Positions 58,013-64,000 of a DNA stretch of 64,000 bases are shown here, piece by piece. The notes under the pieces were generated by a model. The model ran no database searches, was not told the origin of the DNA, and was given only the letters and a program-made list of their open reading frames with translations. This stretch comes from a virus. The DNA is taken from positions 1 through 64,000 of the IMG/VR virus record IMGVR_UViG_3300045996_001242; one strand, given 5' to 3'. A program made the position numbers and the translations under genes. Each line of letters starts with the position of its first letter. The first letter of the stretch is position 1.

Positions 58013-58153
58013 TCAGGAGAGGAAGTTCCAGACCAGCTGGGCGCCATAGACGATCCCAGTCGCGGTCTCGATCATGGCGATCGCGATCACGCCGCCGGCG
58101 ATCGCGCAGAACAGGGTGAACCCTGCGATCTCGAGGGAGCGCCTAAGCCGCAT
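58013..58153 (-). CDS. Very small membrane protein (46 aa)
   Basis: ATG 58153, inside the end of the 90-aa gene, gives MRLRRSLEIAGFTLFCAIAG then GVIAIAMIETATGIVYGAQLVWNFLS. Basic N-terminus, one or two short hydrophobic helices. It is followed after 10 bases by the next membrane-protein gene; the two could form a pair. Function unknown. Confidence 0.6.
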   Translation of the reverse strand: MRLRRSLEIAGFTLFCAIAGGVIAIAMIETATGIVYGAQLVWNFLS

Positions 58154-58415
58154 CCGGTAGCTCCAGCGGGATGATCTCCAGCGTCGTCCGCGGGAAGTTC
58201 TGCGTGACCCGAATCGTGAACGGCATGCCGCCGGGGTAGTCGTTCTGCCATTCCATGAGCATGGTCTCTATGTTGCTCAGGATCTCGGGCACACGGGCCT
58301 CGTTGTGGAACTCCCTCGAGAGCGGGCCGAGGTTGAGGCGGGCTTGCTTCCGCCTCTCGTATGGGTCGACGTAGCCGGCCTCCTTGGCGAGTGCCAAATC
58401 CTCGTTGAAGCTCAT
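58143..58415 (-). CDS. Hypothetical protein (90 aa)
   Basis: ATG 58415 with AAGGAG upstream gives 90 residues (MSFNEDLALAKEAGYVDPYERRKQARLNLGPLSREFHNEARVPEILSNIETMLMEW...). The end TIRVTQNFPRTTLEIIPLELPDAA is a strand pair. It overlaps the GcrA-like gene's stop. No family recognised. Confidence 0.6.
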   Translation of the reverse strand: MSFNEDLALAKEAGYVDPYERRKQARLNLGPLSREFHNEARVPEILSNIETMLMEWQNDYPGGMPFTIRVTQNFPRTTLEIIPLELPDAA

Positions 58416-59008
58416 CGACTGGTTCTCCTTGTCTGGAATAGGCGGCCCCGATGGTTGGGGCAGTAGCGTGGGTGGCCTTCGGTCCCGTGGCCGCAGAAGA
58501 GGTGCCGTTCCCCTGGAGCTGGTTCGTTGATGCCCCAGTGGCACTGGTTGGGGCCGAGCTCCCAGAGTGCGAGCTTGAGCGCCGTCCGGTCATAGGCGAG
58601 GTTGACCTCGGCGACCGGCACCTTGGCCGGCTGCTGGACCTCGCCCCGCACGTAGTTGAGCTTCTTGCGCTTGCGCTTCTCGAGGCGCGGAGCGTGCTGG
58701 CGAGGCAGCTTGTTGCCGTGCTCGTCTCGCAGCTGGCGCTGACCGGGCACACCACCTCCGCCCAGCGGATAGCTGATCCTGAGCTCGGGAACGCGGGTGT
58801 AGAAGCCCATGATCGAGTTGCGGGTCACCTGCGAGCCGGTGAGCTTGGTGAGGGTGACCGCAAGGGTCTTGGCGGAACAATTCTCGTTCCAGTTTTCGGT
58901 GATGAGCGCGACGCGATCTTCGCGGCTCAGGTCTGGCCAATGCAACATCTGGTCATTCGATTTCTGGAGTGGGGGAGGCCCGGCAGAAACCGCCGGGTGG
59001 TTGATCAT
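58412..59008 (-). CDS. GcrA-family cell-cycle regulator homologue
   Basis: 198 residues. The N-terminal region (MLHWPDLSREDRVALITENWNENCSAKTLAVTLTKLTGSQVTRNSIMGFYTRV) follows the GcrA DNA-binding pattern: W...L...W....SA..IA..L...TRNAIIG. The C-terminal region NQCHWGINEPAPGERHLFCGHGTEGHPRYCPNHRGRLFQ matches the GcrA Cys/His-type end (C-W...FCG...YC..H). GcrA binds methylated GANTC sites and sigma70 in Alphaproteobacteria. A phage copy could redirect host transcription. The start overlaps the VWA gene stop as ATGA. An internal start at MLHW is possible. Confidence 0.8.
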   Translation of the reverse strand: MINHPAVSAGPPPLQKSNDQMLHWPDLSREDRVALITENWNENCSAKTLAVTLTKLTGSQVTRNSIMGFYTRVPELRISYPLGGGGVPGQRQLRDEHGNKLPRQHAPRLEKRKRKKLNYVRGEVQQPAKVPVAEVNLAYDRTALKLALWELGPNQCHWGINEPAPGERHLFCGHGTEGHPRYCPNHRGRLFQTRRTSR

Positions 59009-60219
59009 TCGTGTAGGTGGACGATGGTCCCGTGCGGCACTTCGGCCTTCCGGTTATTGAGGGCGACCCAGATGATCGGGACGTGCGCCAGGTCCGCGGG
59101 AAGCGGGTGCATGGGATCGCACTGCAGGTCCGAGAAGATGACGACAGCGGTCGGCTTGTGCTCGATGATGTGCTCGCGCACGCAGACCAGCGAGGTGCCG
59201 CCGCGGCCGACGATCTTCACCTCGTCGACTTCGTCCTCCTCGAGGAAGACGTCTTCCTTCTGGATCTGCTCGTCGAACTGGACCATCGTCATCTTCTTCG
59301 GCTTGAAGTAGTCGTGGACGTACTTGAATTCCGAGTTGAATCTGATGGCGTCGCCGTCCGAGATCGAGCCGGAGACGTCCTCATAGTAGATGACGTGGTC
59401 GAGGCCGTTGTACTCTTCCATGAGGTCCGGCAGGTACATGTCCTGGTAGCGCCGGTTGGGGCGGGCCCAGCTGTAGTCGTGGCCGCCCAGCTCGTTGAAG
59501 AACTGGAAGAGCGCCTTGTCCCAGTCGATCTTGGGAGCAAGGAAGCGCTTCAGCGTCGTCTCGATCTCTCCGGGGATGCTGCCGCCGGCGAGCTGTGCCT
59601 GGTGGGCGGCCGAGATGACGTTGTTGAGGACCTGATGCTGCAGCGCGGCTGCGACGTCGACCTCATCTGGCTCCACGAGGTCGCCGACAAGATCGCCGAG
59701 TCCGGTCTCCGGGTTGGTCAGCCAGGGAGTTGACCAGGGCATGGCGGGGGCATTGCCCTGGCCTTGGGCCTGGTGTTTGGCGATGAGCTCGTCGCGGATC
59801 CTGACGATGTCGTCATAGACGTCCTCGGTGACCCAGCCCTCGTAGTCGAAGTTGAACCAGGGCTTGAAGCCTTTGAAGCTCTTGCCCTCGCGGATCAGTG
59901 TGTTGTTGATCAGGATGTCGGCCGCGTAGTTCCAGATCTCATGCTCCCTGGATCCACAGCGCAGCATGTCAAGCCGCGCTGGGTGCCAGAGCTCATGGAG
60001 GAGGATGGTCTCGCGGACCTCCGGCAGCAGCGAGAGGAAGAACCGAGGGTTCCACCAGAGCGTCACGCCGTTGGTGCAGGCCGTCTGTATGTCCTCGACC
60101 CAGGAGAAGTTCATCGAGCACATCAGCGGGCCGAGGAAGGCGGCGTTGCTGTTGAGGAACACCTTGGTCTTGGTGCGGTCGAACTCACGTTCGAGCAGCG
60201 TGTAGTCGATCTCGGTCAT
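59005..60219 (-). CDS. VWA protein with metallopeptidase-like N-domain (N4 gp25-like)
   Basis: 404 residues of the DUF2201 type. The N-terminal domain has LLHELWHPARLDML with HELWH at 75-79, the zincin signature. The C-terminal domain has a VWA metal-adhesion site, YYEDVSGSISD with D281, S283 and S285, and later a Thr/Asp pattern (GRGGTS, FSDLQCD). In N4 a protein of this kind lies next to the AAA ATPase; the pair resembles MoxR/VWA systems thought to act as metal-dependent chaperones. Here the two are separated by RtcB and a 73-aa gene. Confidence 0.85.
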   Translation of the reverse strand: MTEIDYTLLEREFDRTKTKVFLNSNAAFLGPLMCSMNFSWVEDIQTACTNGVTLWWNPRFFLSLLPEVRETILLHELWHPARLDMLRCGSREHEIWNYAADILINNTLIREGKSFKGFKPWFNFDYEGWVTEDVYDDIVRIRDELIAKHQAQGQGNAPAMPWSTPWLTNPETGLGDLVGDLVEPDEVDVAAALQHQVLNNVISAAHQAQLAGGSIPGEIETTLKRFLAPKIDWDKALFQFFNELGGHDYSWARPNRRYQDMYLPDLMEEYNGLDHVIYYEDVSGSISDGDAIRFNSEFKYVHDYFKPKKMTMVQFDEQIQKEDVFLEEDEVDEVKIVGRGGTSLVCVREHIIEHKPTAVVIFSDLQCDPMHPLPADLAHVPIIWVALNNRKAEVPHGTIVHLHE

Positions 60220-61658
60220 TTCCTGTCCTTCTTCTTGAGCCAGGGCTTATGACCCTCGCCCGCCATGATGGTGCCGGCCGGGATGACCTCGTCGACGATG
60301 GTGGCGAGATCGAACTTCGTGATCTGGCGACGCACCTCATCGGGCCGCTTGTAGGCACTGGGCAGCTCCGAGATGTCGGGCTTGCCGCAGTAGAAGCGGA
60401 CGTCGAGGCCCTGCGTCTCACGGTCGATGATCGTCTGCAGGTCTCGTGGCGAGATCCCTCGTGCGTCGGACGGGAACTCCTCGAGCAGGCGCTTCATGTG
60501 CGCGGTGCGCGAGAGGTTCCTGCCGGCGCCGTGTGGTGCGAAGCCCAGACCGTCGATCGGTCGGCGATCGTTCGGCATGGTGATCAGGATCGGCTGCCCC
60601 ATGTTCAGTGGGATCAGCATCTGCCCGCAATCGTCATTGGCGTAGCCGTAGTAGGACGGCGTCGAGCCCTTGGCATGATAGAAGAGCCCGTCGGCCCGTC
60701 TGAAGACGAAGTTGTGCTCGTTCCAGAAGCGGCCGACGATGGCGTTGCCAAGTCGCTGCTGCATGGCGTCGTGGATCGCGTAGTGGTTGAGCTTGGTCCA
60801 CTCGCGGACCAGCTGCAGGGCTTCCCAGTAGTCGTGGCCTTCCTGCGAGTTGGCATCGATCCAGGCTGCTGCCTTGGGCGTCCGTGGCGAGACGATCGAG
60901 GTGTGCTTCTCGGCCACAGCTTTACCACGGCGATAGACCTCGGCGCCGAAGCCTCGAGATCCATGGTGGGTGACGATCGCCAGCTGTCCGGTCGACTTGA
61001 GGTGGCCCACGAAAAAGAAGTGGTTGCCATCGCCCTGGGTCATAAATTGGCCAATGGCACGGTCCTCGAGCCCGGCAGTGAAGCGGTTTTCTGGCAGGCG
61101 GTCGATCAGCCCGGCGAACTGGGTGTCCCGGCCGTAGGCGGCCAACTGCTGCCGCGGCTGGTTGCCGAAGTGCGTCGTCTGCATGGCGACGTCGAGGACC
61201 CGGCTGACGTCCATGTCCCGCTTGAAGACGGTGATGGCCATCGAGCAGCAGGCGTCCTCGGAGTGGAAGCCCGGATGGATCGCGTCTTTGGTTGCAACCA
61301 CACCACCAACCGGGATGACGCCGGCAGCCGGACAGGCATCCGGCATGACGGCGGCGTGCATCACGGTGGGGGTGCGGACGAGCTCGTCCATCTGCCGGAC
61401 GACGCCGGCGTAGTTGACCACCTCGTCGTCGGTCTCGGCCTCGAGGAAGATGCCGAAGGGGATCGAGTTGGTGCGCAGCTGCAGCGCAGGGTCGAGTTCA
61501 GGCTCGCGAGGCTTGTAGTTGTTGGAGATGAACTCGCGGATCTCGTCGAGGGGGTACTTCCCCAAGACAGTGTTGCCGAATTCGATCGCCTCTTTGAACC
61601 AGGGGCCAGGCTTGAAGCCCCAGGCGATGAGCGTCTCGCCGGTGATCTTATCGGTCAT
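60216..61658 (-). CDS. rtcB: RtcB-type RNA ligase
   Basis: 480 residues from ATG 61658 (AGAGGA upstream). The RtcB signatures are present: SEDACCSMAI with D135 and C138 at the metal site, TQGDGNHFFFVG, VTHHGSRGFG, NEHNFVF, YHAKGSTPSYYG, and the guanylation loop APHGAGRNLSR with H376. RtcB joins 2',3'-cyclic phosphate to 5'-OH RNA ends using GTP and Mn. In phages it could repair tRNAs cut by host anticodon nucleases. It overlaps both neighbours, which places it firmly inside the AAA/VWA operon. No archease gene is seen. Confidence 0.93.
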   Translation of the reverse strand: MTDKITGETLIAWGFKPGPWFKEAIEFGNTVLGKYPLDEIREFISNNYKPREPELDPALQLRTNSIPFGIFLEAETDDEVVNYAGVVRQMDELVRTPTVMHAAVMPDACPAAGVIPVGGVVATKDAIHPGFHSEDACCSMAITVFKRDMDVSRVLDVAMQTTHFGNQPRQQLAAYGRDTQFAGLIDRLPENRFTAGLEDRAIGQFMTQGDGNHFFFVGHLKSTGQLAIVTHHGSRGFGAEVYRRGKAVAEKHTSIVSPRTPKAAAWIDANSQEGHDYWEALQLVREWTKLNHYAIHDAMQQRLGNAIVGRFWNEHNFVFRRADGLFYHAKGSTPSYYGYANDDCGQMLIPLNMGQPILITMPNDRRPIDGLGFAPHGAGRNLSRTAHMKRLLEEFPSDARGISPRDLQTIIDRETQGLDVRFYCGKPDISELPSAYKRPDEVRRQITKFDLATIVDEVIPAGTIMAGEGHKPWLKKKDRK

Positions 61659-61876
61659 TGGGTTTCCTCTTTGATGACGGCCTCGACCTTGGCGATGGCA
61701 GCCTCGAGCGTGTCGAAGGTGCCCATCTGCGGGTTCACGGGCAGCCCAGCGTGATCGTTGACGATGAACCGTCCGTGGTAGACCTGGATGCTCAGGTGCG
61801 GGTGTTCGACGCACTGGTAGGTATCGTCGACCGAGTCATCCTCGGCGGGGGTGAAGACGTAGGTCGGCCGACTCAT
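61655..61876 (-). CDS. Small hypothetical protein (73 aa)
   Basis: MSRPTYVFTPAEDDSVDDTYQCVEHPHLSIQVYHGRFIVNDHAGL..., 73 residues, strand-rich with an acidic N-terminus and a helical end (LEAAIAKVEAVIKEETQ). It is the link gene between AAA and RtcB, overlapping both by ATGA. No family recognised. Its fixed place makes a role in the module likely but unproven. Confidence 0.6.
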   Translation of the reverse strand: MSRPTYVFTPAEDDSVDDTYQCVEHPHLSIQVYHGRFIVNDHAGLPVNPQMGTFDTLEAAIAKVEAVIKEETQ

Positions 61877-62946
61877 GCTGCCACTGCGGTCGGAGTCGTG
61901 GTCGGCAGATCGTCGTGCAGATACCTCGAGATATCGACCAGGGAGCGCCGCCAGGCCGGGTGCAGCTTCAGGTCGGGCTTCTGAATCATCAGCCCGCGGA
62001 AGAAGATCACCCGCATCTCGGCGGTGAACTTGGCGATGTAGGTGGAGACCGCGTCGAAGCTGTCCCCATCGACGTGTTCGATCAGATGGGTGACCGTCGC
62101 CCAGCGGGTCGCGGCATCTTGCGGCACGTCGATCCCGTTCGGGTCCCTGACGATCTCCTGGAATCTCGGCAGAGTGGCATAGACCTTGGTGAAGGTGATG
62201 AACTCGACGGCAACGCCCGAGGTGATGGCGCCGGCATAGAGAGCTGCATCAGCTTCGACGACCTCCTGATCCTTGATCAGCTTGTTCATGAACTCCCAGG
62301 TCCGCGGCGAGCAGAAAGTCTTCTCGTTGTGGTCGGGCCGGAAGTCGTGTAAGGCGCCCTTTTTGTAGTTGAGGTAGGCGATGATGCGGCTGTCCCAGCG
62401 CTGGGGAAGGGCCACGTCCTCCATGAACTCCTGATGGTCGAGGATCATCTCGAGGGTGATGAGGCGGCTCTGCATGGCCGTCGAGAGCGGATTGACGATC
62501 GCCCGGTCGGTGGTGAGGTTGCCGGCGGCGACGATCACCACGTTGGGGTGGAGCTTGGCCAAGCCGACCATCTTATCGAGGACGAGCTTATAGGCCGCGG
62601 CCTGCACCATCTTGCTGGCCGAGTTGAACTCGTCGAGGAAGATCATCCAGCCCTGGTAACCGTCCGGGATCTTCGTGCCTTCAGTCGGGAAGGTATCGAA
62701 CGGCGCGAAGGTGGCGGTGCCGTCCTCCTTGAACCTGGGGAGACCGGTGAGATCCTCCGGCGCCGAGGTCGAAAGTCGATGATCGATCAGCTTGAGGCCG
62801 TACTCGTCGGCGATCGACTTGACGACGGCGCTCTTGCCGATGGCCGGCGAGCCCTGGAGGAAAGGAACCAGGCCCGCCAGCATGCAGCGGACGATGAACC
62901 TGCGTGCCTGGCGAGGTGTGACTTTGTAGGCGGAAATGCCCGACAT
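61873..62946 (-). CDS. MoxR-type AAA+ ATPase (N4 gp24-like)
   Basis: 357 residues. Walker A is FLQGSPAIGKSAVV with K38. Walker B is GWMIFLDEFNSASKMVQAAAY with D105-E106. Sensor 1-like VIVAAGNLTTDRAIVNPL and an arginine-type SRLITLEM follow. This is the MoxR/AAA_5 type that works with VWA partners. N4 has the same protein before gp25. Starts at ATG 62946 with GAGAG upstream. Confidence 0.88.
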   Translation of the reverse strand: MSGISAYKVTPRQARRFIVRCMLAGLVPFLQGSPAIGKSAVVKSIADEYGLKLIDHRLSTSAPEDLTGLPRFKEDGTATFAPFDTFPTEGTKIPDGYQGWMIFLDEFNSASKMVQAAAYKLVLDKMVGLAKLHPNVVIVAAGNLTTDRAIVNPLSTAMQSRLITLEMILDHQEFMEDVALPQRWDSRIIAYLNYKKGALHDFRPDHNEKTFCSPRTWEFMNKLIKDQEVVEADAALYAGAITSGVAVEFITFTKVYATLPRFQEIVRDPNGIDVPQDAATRWATVTHLIEHVDGDSFDAVSTYIAKFTAEMRVIFFRGLMIQKPDLKLHPAWRRSLVDISRYLHDDLPTTTPTAVAA

Positions 62947-62977
62947 GGGTTTTCTCTCTTGGTTCGAACGAAGGAGG

Positions 62978-63211
62978 TCAGTGCTCGTCGGACGGCAGCG
63001 GGTAGAGCCGCTTCAGCGTCTCGACGGTGAAGGGATCCGGCACGATGAGATCGAGCTCTTCGCCGAGCTCGAGGACGTACCGGGCGTAGTCCTCGCCGGC
63101 ATCGAAGGCAGCACGAGCCGCCTCGGGGTCGTCATCGATCAGCTCCGGGTAACCCCAGAGTCGGCCGGCAGCCCGCTTGGCATTGGCCTTCCACTTATCG
63201 AAGGGGGTCAT
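62978..63211 (-). CDS. Small hypothetical protein (77 aa)
   Basis: MTPFDKWKANAKRAAGRLWGYPELIDDDPEAARAAFDAGEDYARYVLELGEEL..., 77 residues, helical and acidic in the middle. Its ATG overlaps the previous stop. It lies immediately upstream of the AAA gene (31-base gap). Function unknown. Confidence 0.6.
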   Translation of the reverse strand: MTPFDKWKANAKRAAGRLWGYPELIDDDPEAARAAFDAGEDYARYVLELGEELDLIVPDPFTVETLKRLYPLPSDEH

Positions 63212-63429
63212 CAGGCGGCCTTTACGATGATGGTGACGGTGGGGGTGAACGGGCCCTTGCGAGCCGCCACCAGCTTCCTGGCGAGGATGCTGACCCTCTG
63301 CATGCGCCTGACCTCGCTAGGGCTCAGTCCGCTGCCTTGGGTCCGATATTTGAGGTAGGCGAGCTCCTCGGCGCCGATCCAGCTGATCAGGTGGTCGAGC
63401 TCGTGGTCGTCGAGTTCAAGGGTGGCCAT
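63211..63429 (-). CDS. Small hypothetical protein (72 aa)
   Basis: ATG 63429 gives MATLELDDHELDHLISWIGAEELAYLKYRTQGSGLSPSEVRRMQRVSILARKLVAARKGPFTPTV..., 72 residues, helical with a basic C-terminal half. Its stop and start overlap both neighbours by one base. A hydrophobic DHELDHLISWI helix followed by a basic region suggests a small binding protein. No family recognised. Confidence 0.6.
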   Translation of the reverse strand: MATLELDDHELDHLISWIGAEELAYLKYRTQGSGLSPSEVRRMQRVSILARKLVAARKGPFTPTVTIIVKAA

Positions 63430-63641
63430 CAGGCAGCCTCCTCGATGCGAACCAGCTTCCCGTTTTCGAAGCGGTAGTTGACGGGGTCCTCGCTCTCGAC
63501 GACGCGATAGTCGTGGACGAGTGTCCAGCGAAAGGCGAGGTCGATGACCTGAGCCAGGGCCTCTTCCTTGGTGGCGAAGCGCAGGGCGTTGCCGTACCAT
63601 TTGCCGGTGCTGTCGGTTTTGACTTCGGGCTTCCAGCTCAT
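63429..63641 (-). CDS. Small hypothetical protein (70 aa)
   Basis: ATG 63641 opens MSWKPEVKTDSTGKWYGNALRFATKEEALAQVIDLAFRWTLVHDYRVVESEDPVNYRFENGKL..., 70 residues. The pattern YGNALRFATKEEAL...VxDLAxRWxxVxDYRVVES is one seen in many small phage proteins of unknown function. One-base overlap with the next gene. Confidence 0.6.
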   Translation of the reverse strand: MSWKPEVKTDSTGKWYGNALRFATKEEALAQVIDLAFRWTLVHDYRVVESEDPVNYRFENGKLVRIEEAA

Positions 63642-63931
63642 GGGATCAGCTCCACCATTTCGTCGTTGGGTTCGTCGTTGCCAGCCTCGTGGATGCAGTG
63701 GTCCTGCAGCTGTTCGATGAGGCCGCAAAAATAGCGATCGTACTTCTCAGCACGGTCGCGAAGGTGCGTGGGGATGGGCTTCCCCTTGGATCCATCGCGC
63801 TTGCGCCAATAGATCTCGACGATCTCGGCGAAGCCCTCGCCGTCCCAGGGGCTATGGCCCCAGTAGACGTCGGCGATGACGGGCAGCCCGCCGAGGATCG
63901 TGCCCTCGCCGGTGTAGTGGGAGCCCGGCAT
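63638..63931 (-). CDS. Hypothetical protein (97 aa)
   Basis: MPGSHYTGEGTILGGLPVIADVYWGHSPWDGEGFAEIVEIYWRKRDGSKGKPIPTHLRDRAEKYDRYFCGLIEQLQDHC..., 97 residues. A strand-rich first half (VIADVYWGHSPWDGEGFAEIVEIYW) and a helical second half. It overlaps the 70-aa gene by 4 bases. No function recognised. Confidence 0.6.
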   Translation of the reverse strand: MPGSHYTGEGTILGGLPVIADVYWGHSPWDGEGFAEIVEIYWRKRDGSKGKPIPTHLRDRAEKYDRYFCGLIEQLQDHCIHEAGNDEPNDEMVELIP

Positions 63932-64000
63932 CAGGCGATCTTCCCAGTCAGCCGGGACAGCATGATCTCGAGTGCCGCCTCGAATGTCGGGCGGGCATCG
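63931..64000 (-). CDS. Hypothetical protein, N-terminus outside window
   Basis: The frame ending at 63931 overlaps the next start (ATGA) and reads ...DARPTFEAALEIMLSRLTGKIA. It is the last 22 residues or so of a gene that begins beyond the right edge. The operon therefore continues to the right of the window. Confidence 0.5.
   Translation of the reverse strand, partial: DARPTFEAALEIMLSRLTGKIA

Noticed and set aside
1-64000. Search for integrase, excisionase or a classic lysogeny region
   Set aside because: No recombinase motifs were recognised; the XRE protein alone does not indicate lysogeny in an N4-type phage.
1-64000. Search for N4 RNAP1/RNAP2 genes and rII-like genes
   Set aside because: No second single-subunit RNA polymerase motif set was found; they are presumed to lie beyond the right edge.

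Overview
This window is most of a GC-rich, tailed, lytic phage genome of the N4 type (Schitoviridae-like), read in the orientation opposite to the usual N4 map. The anchor is a 3583-residue protein (30805-41556). Its middle carries the catalytic motifs of a T7-family single-subunit RNA polymerase with N4 virion-RNA-polymerase spacing. Around it the order matches the N4 late block: terminase, tail fibre, lysis genes, portal, scaffold, major capsid, tail-tube-like and internal virion proteins, vRNAP. A GcrA-family regulator (58412-59008), typical of Alphaproteobacteria and their phages, together with the high GC content, points to an alphaproteobacterial host. No integrase, CRISPR array or convincing tRNA was seen. 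The two small N4 RNA polymerases (RNAP1/RNAP2) are not in the window; by synteny they should lie beyond base 64000.

Layout. 1-3370 (minus): small early-type proteins, an AT-rich control region (1745-2377) and a nested spanin pair. 3474-6069 (plus): an accessory cassette with a Tad2-like (DUF2829) anti-Thoeris protein, a Gp49-family protein, a secreted ClpP-fold-like protein, a HAD-like protein and a proteasome/HslV-like Ntn hydrolase. 6135-9409: terminase and a head-tail protein. 9412-16519: Ala-rich coiled-coil fibre and a partly duplicated set of tail-tip proteins. 16608-18097: membrane-tailed endolysin and small membrane proteins. 18097-41556: phosphoesterase, portal, scaffold, capsid, tail tube, ejected lysozyme and vRNAP. 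41557-41930: back-to-back strong hairpins where transcription converges. 41931-56533 (minus): dUTPase, RuvC-like resolvase, SSB, RecA-like ATPase, helicase-primase, Cas4/RecB-like Fe-S nuclease, dGTP/dATP diphosphohydrolase-like protein, family A DNA polymerase, RecD/Dda-like helicase, H-NS-like protein and a small HTH regulator. 56897-64000 (minus): a tightly overlapping operon with MoxR-type AAA ATPase, RtcB RNA ligase, VWA/metallopeptidase protein, GcrA-like regulator, small membrane proteins and an XRE regulator.

How the parts work together. Virion proteins (lysozyme-bearing internal protein, vRNAP) would be ejected with the DNA and start early leftward transcription. The middle block replicates the DNA. 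The plus-strand block packages DNA and lyses the cell. A 7-bp motif, GATAATC, recurs at many gene boundaries, mostly oriented with transcription, and is probably a promoter or operator element of this phage. The most interesting observations are the RtcB gene placed between the conserved AAA and VWA genes, a zincin-type HExxH motif behind the polymerase domain of the vRNAP, the anti-defence cassette, a phage H-NS homologue with two possible starts, a structured leader before the TTG-started DNA polymerase gene, and the GATAATC network. All N4 gene equivalences come from size, order and motifs, not from alignment.
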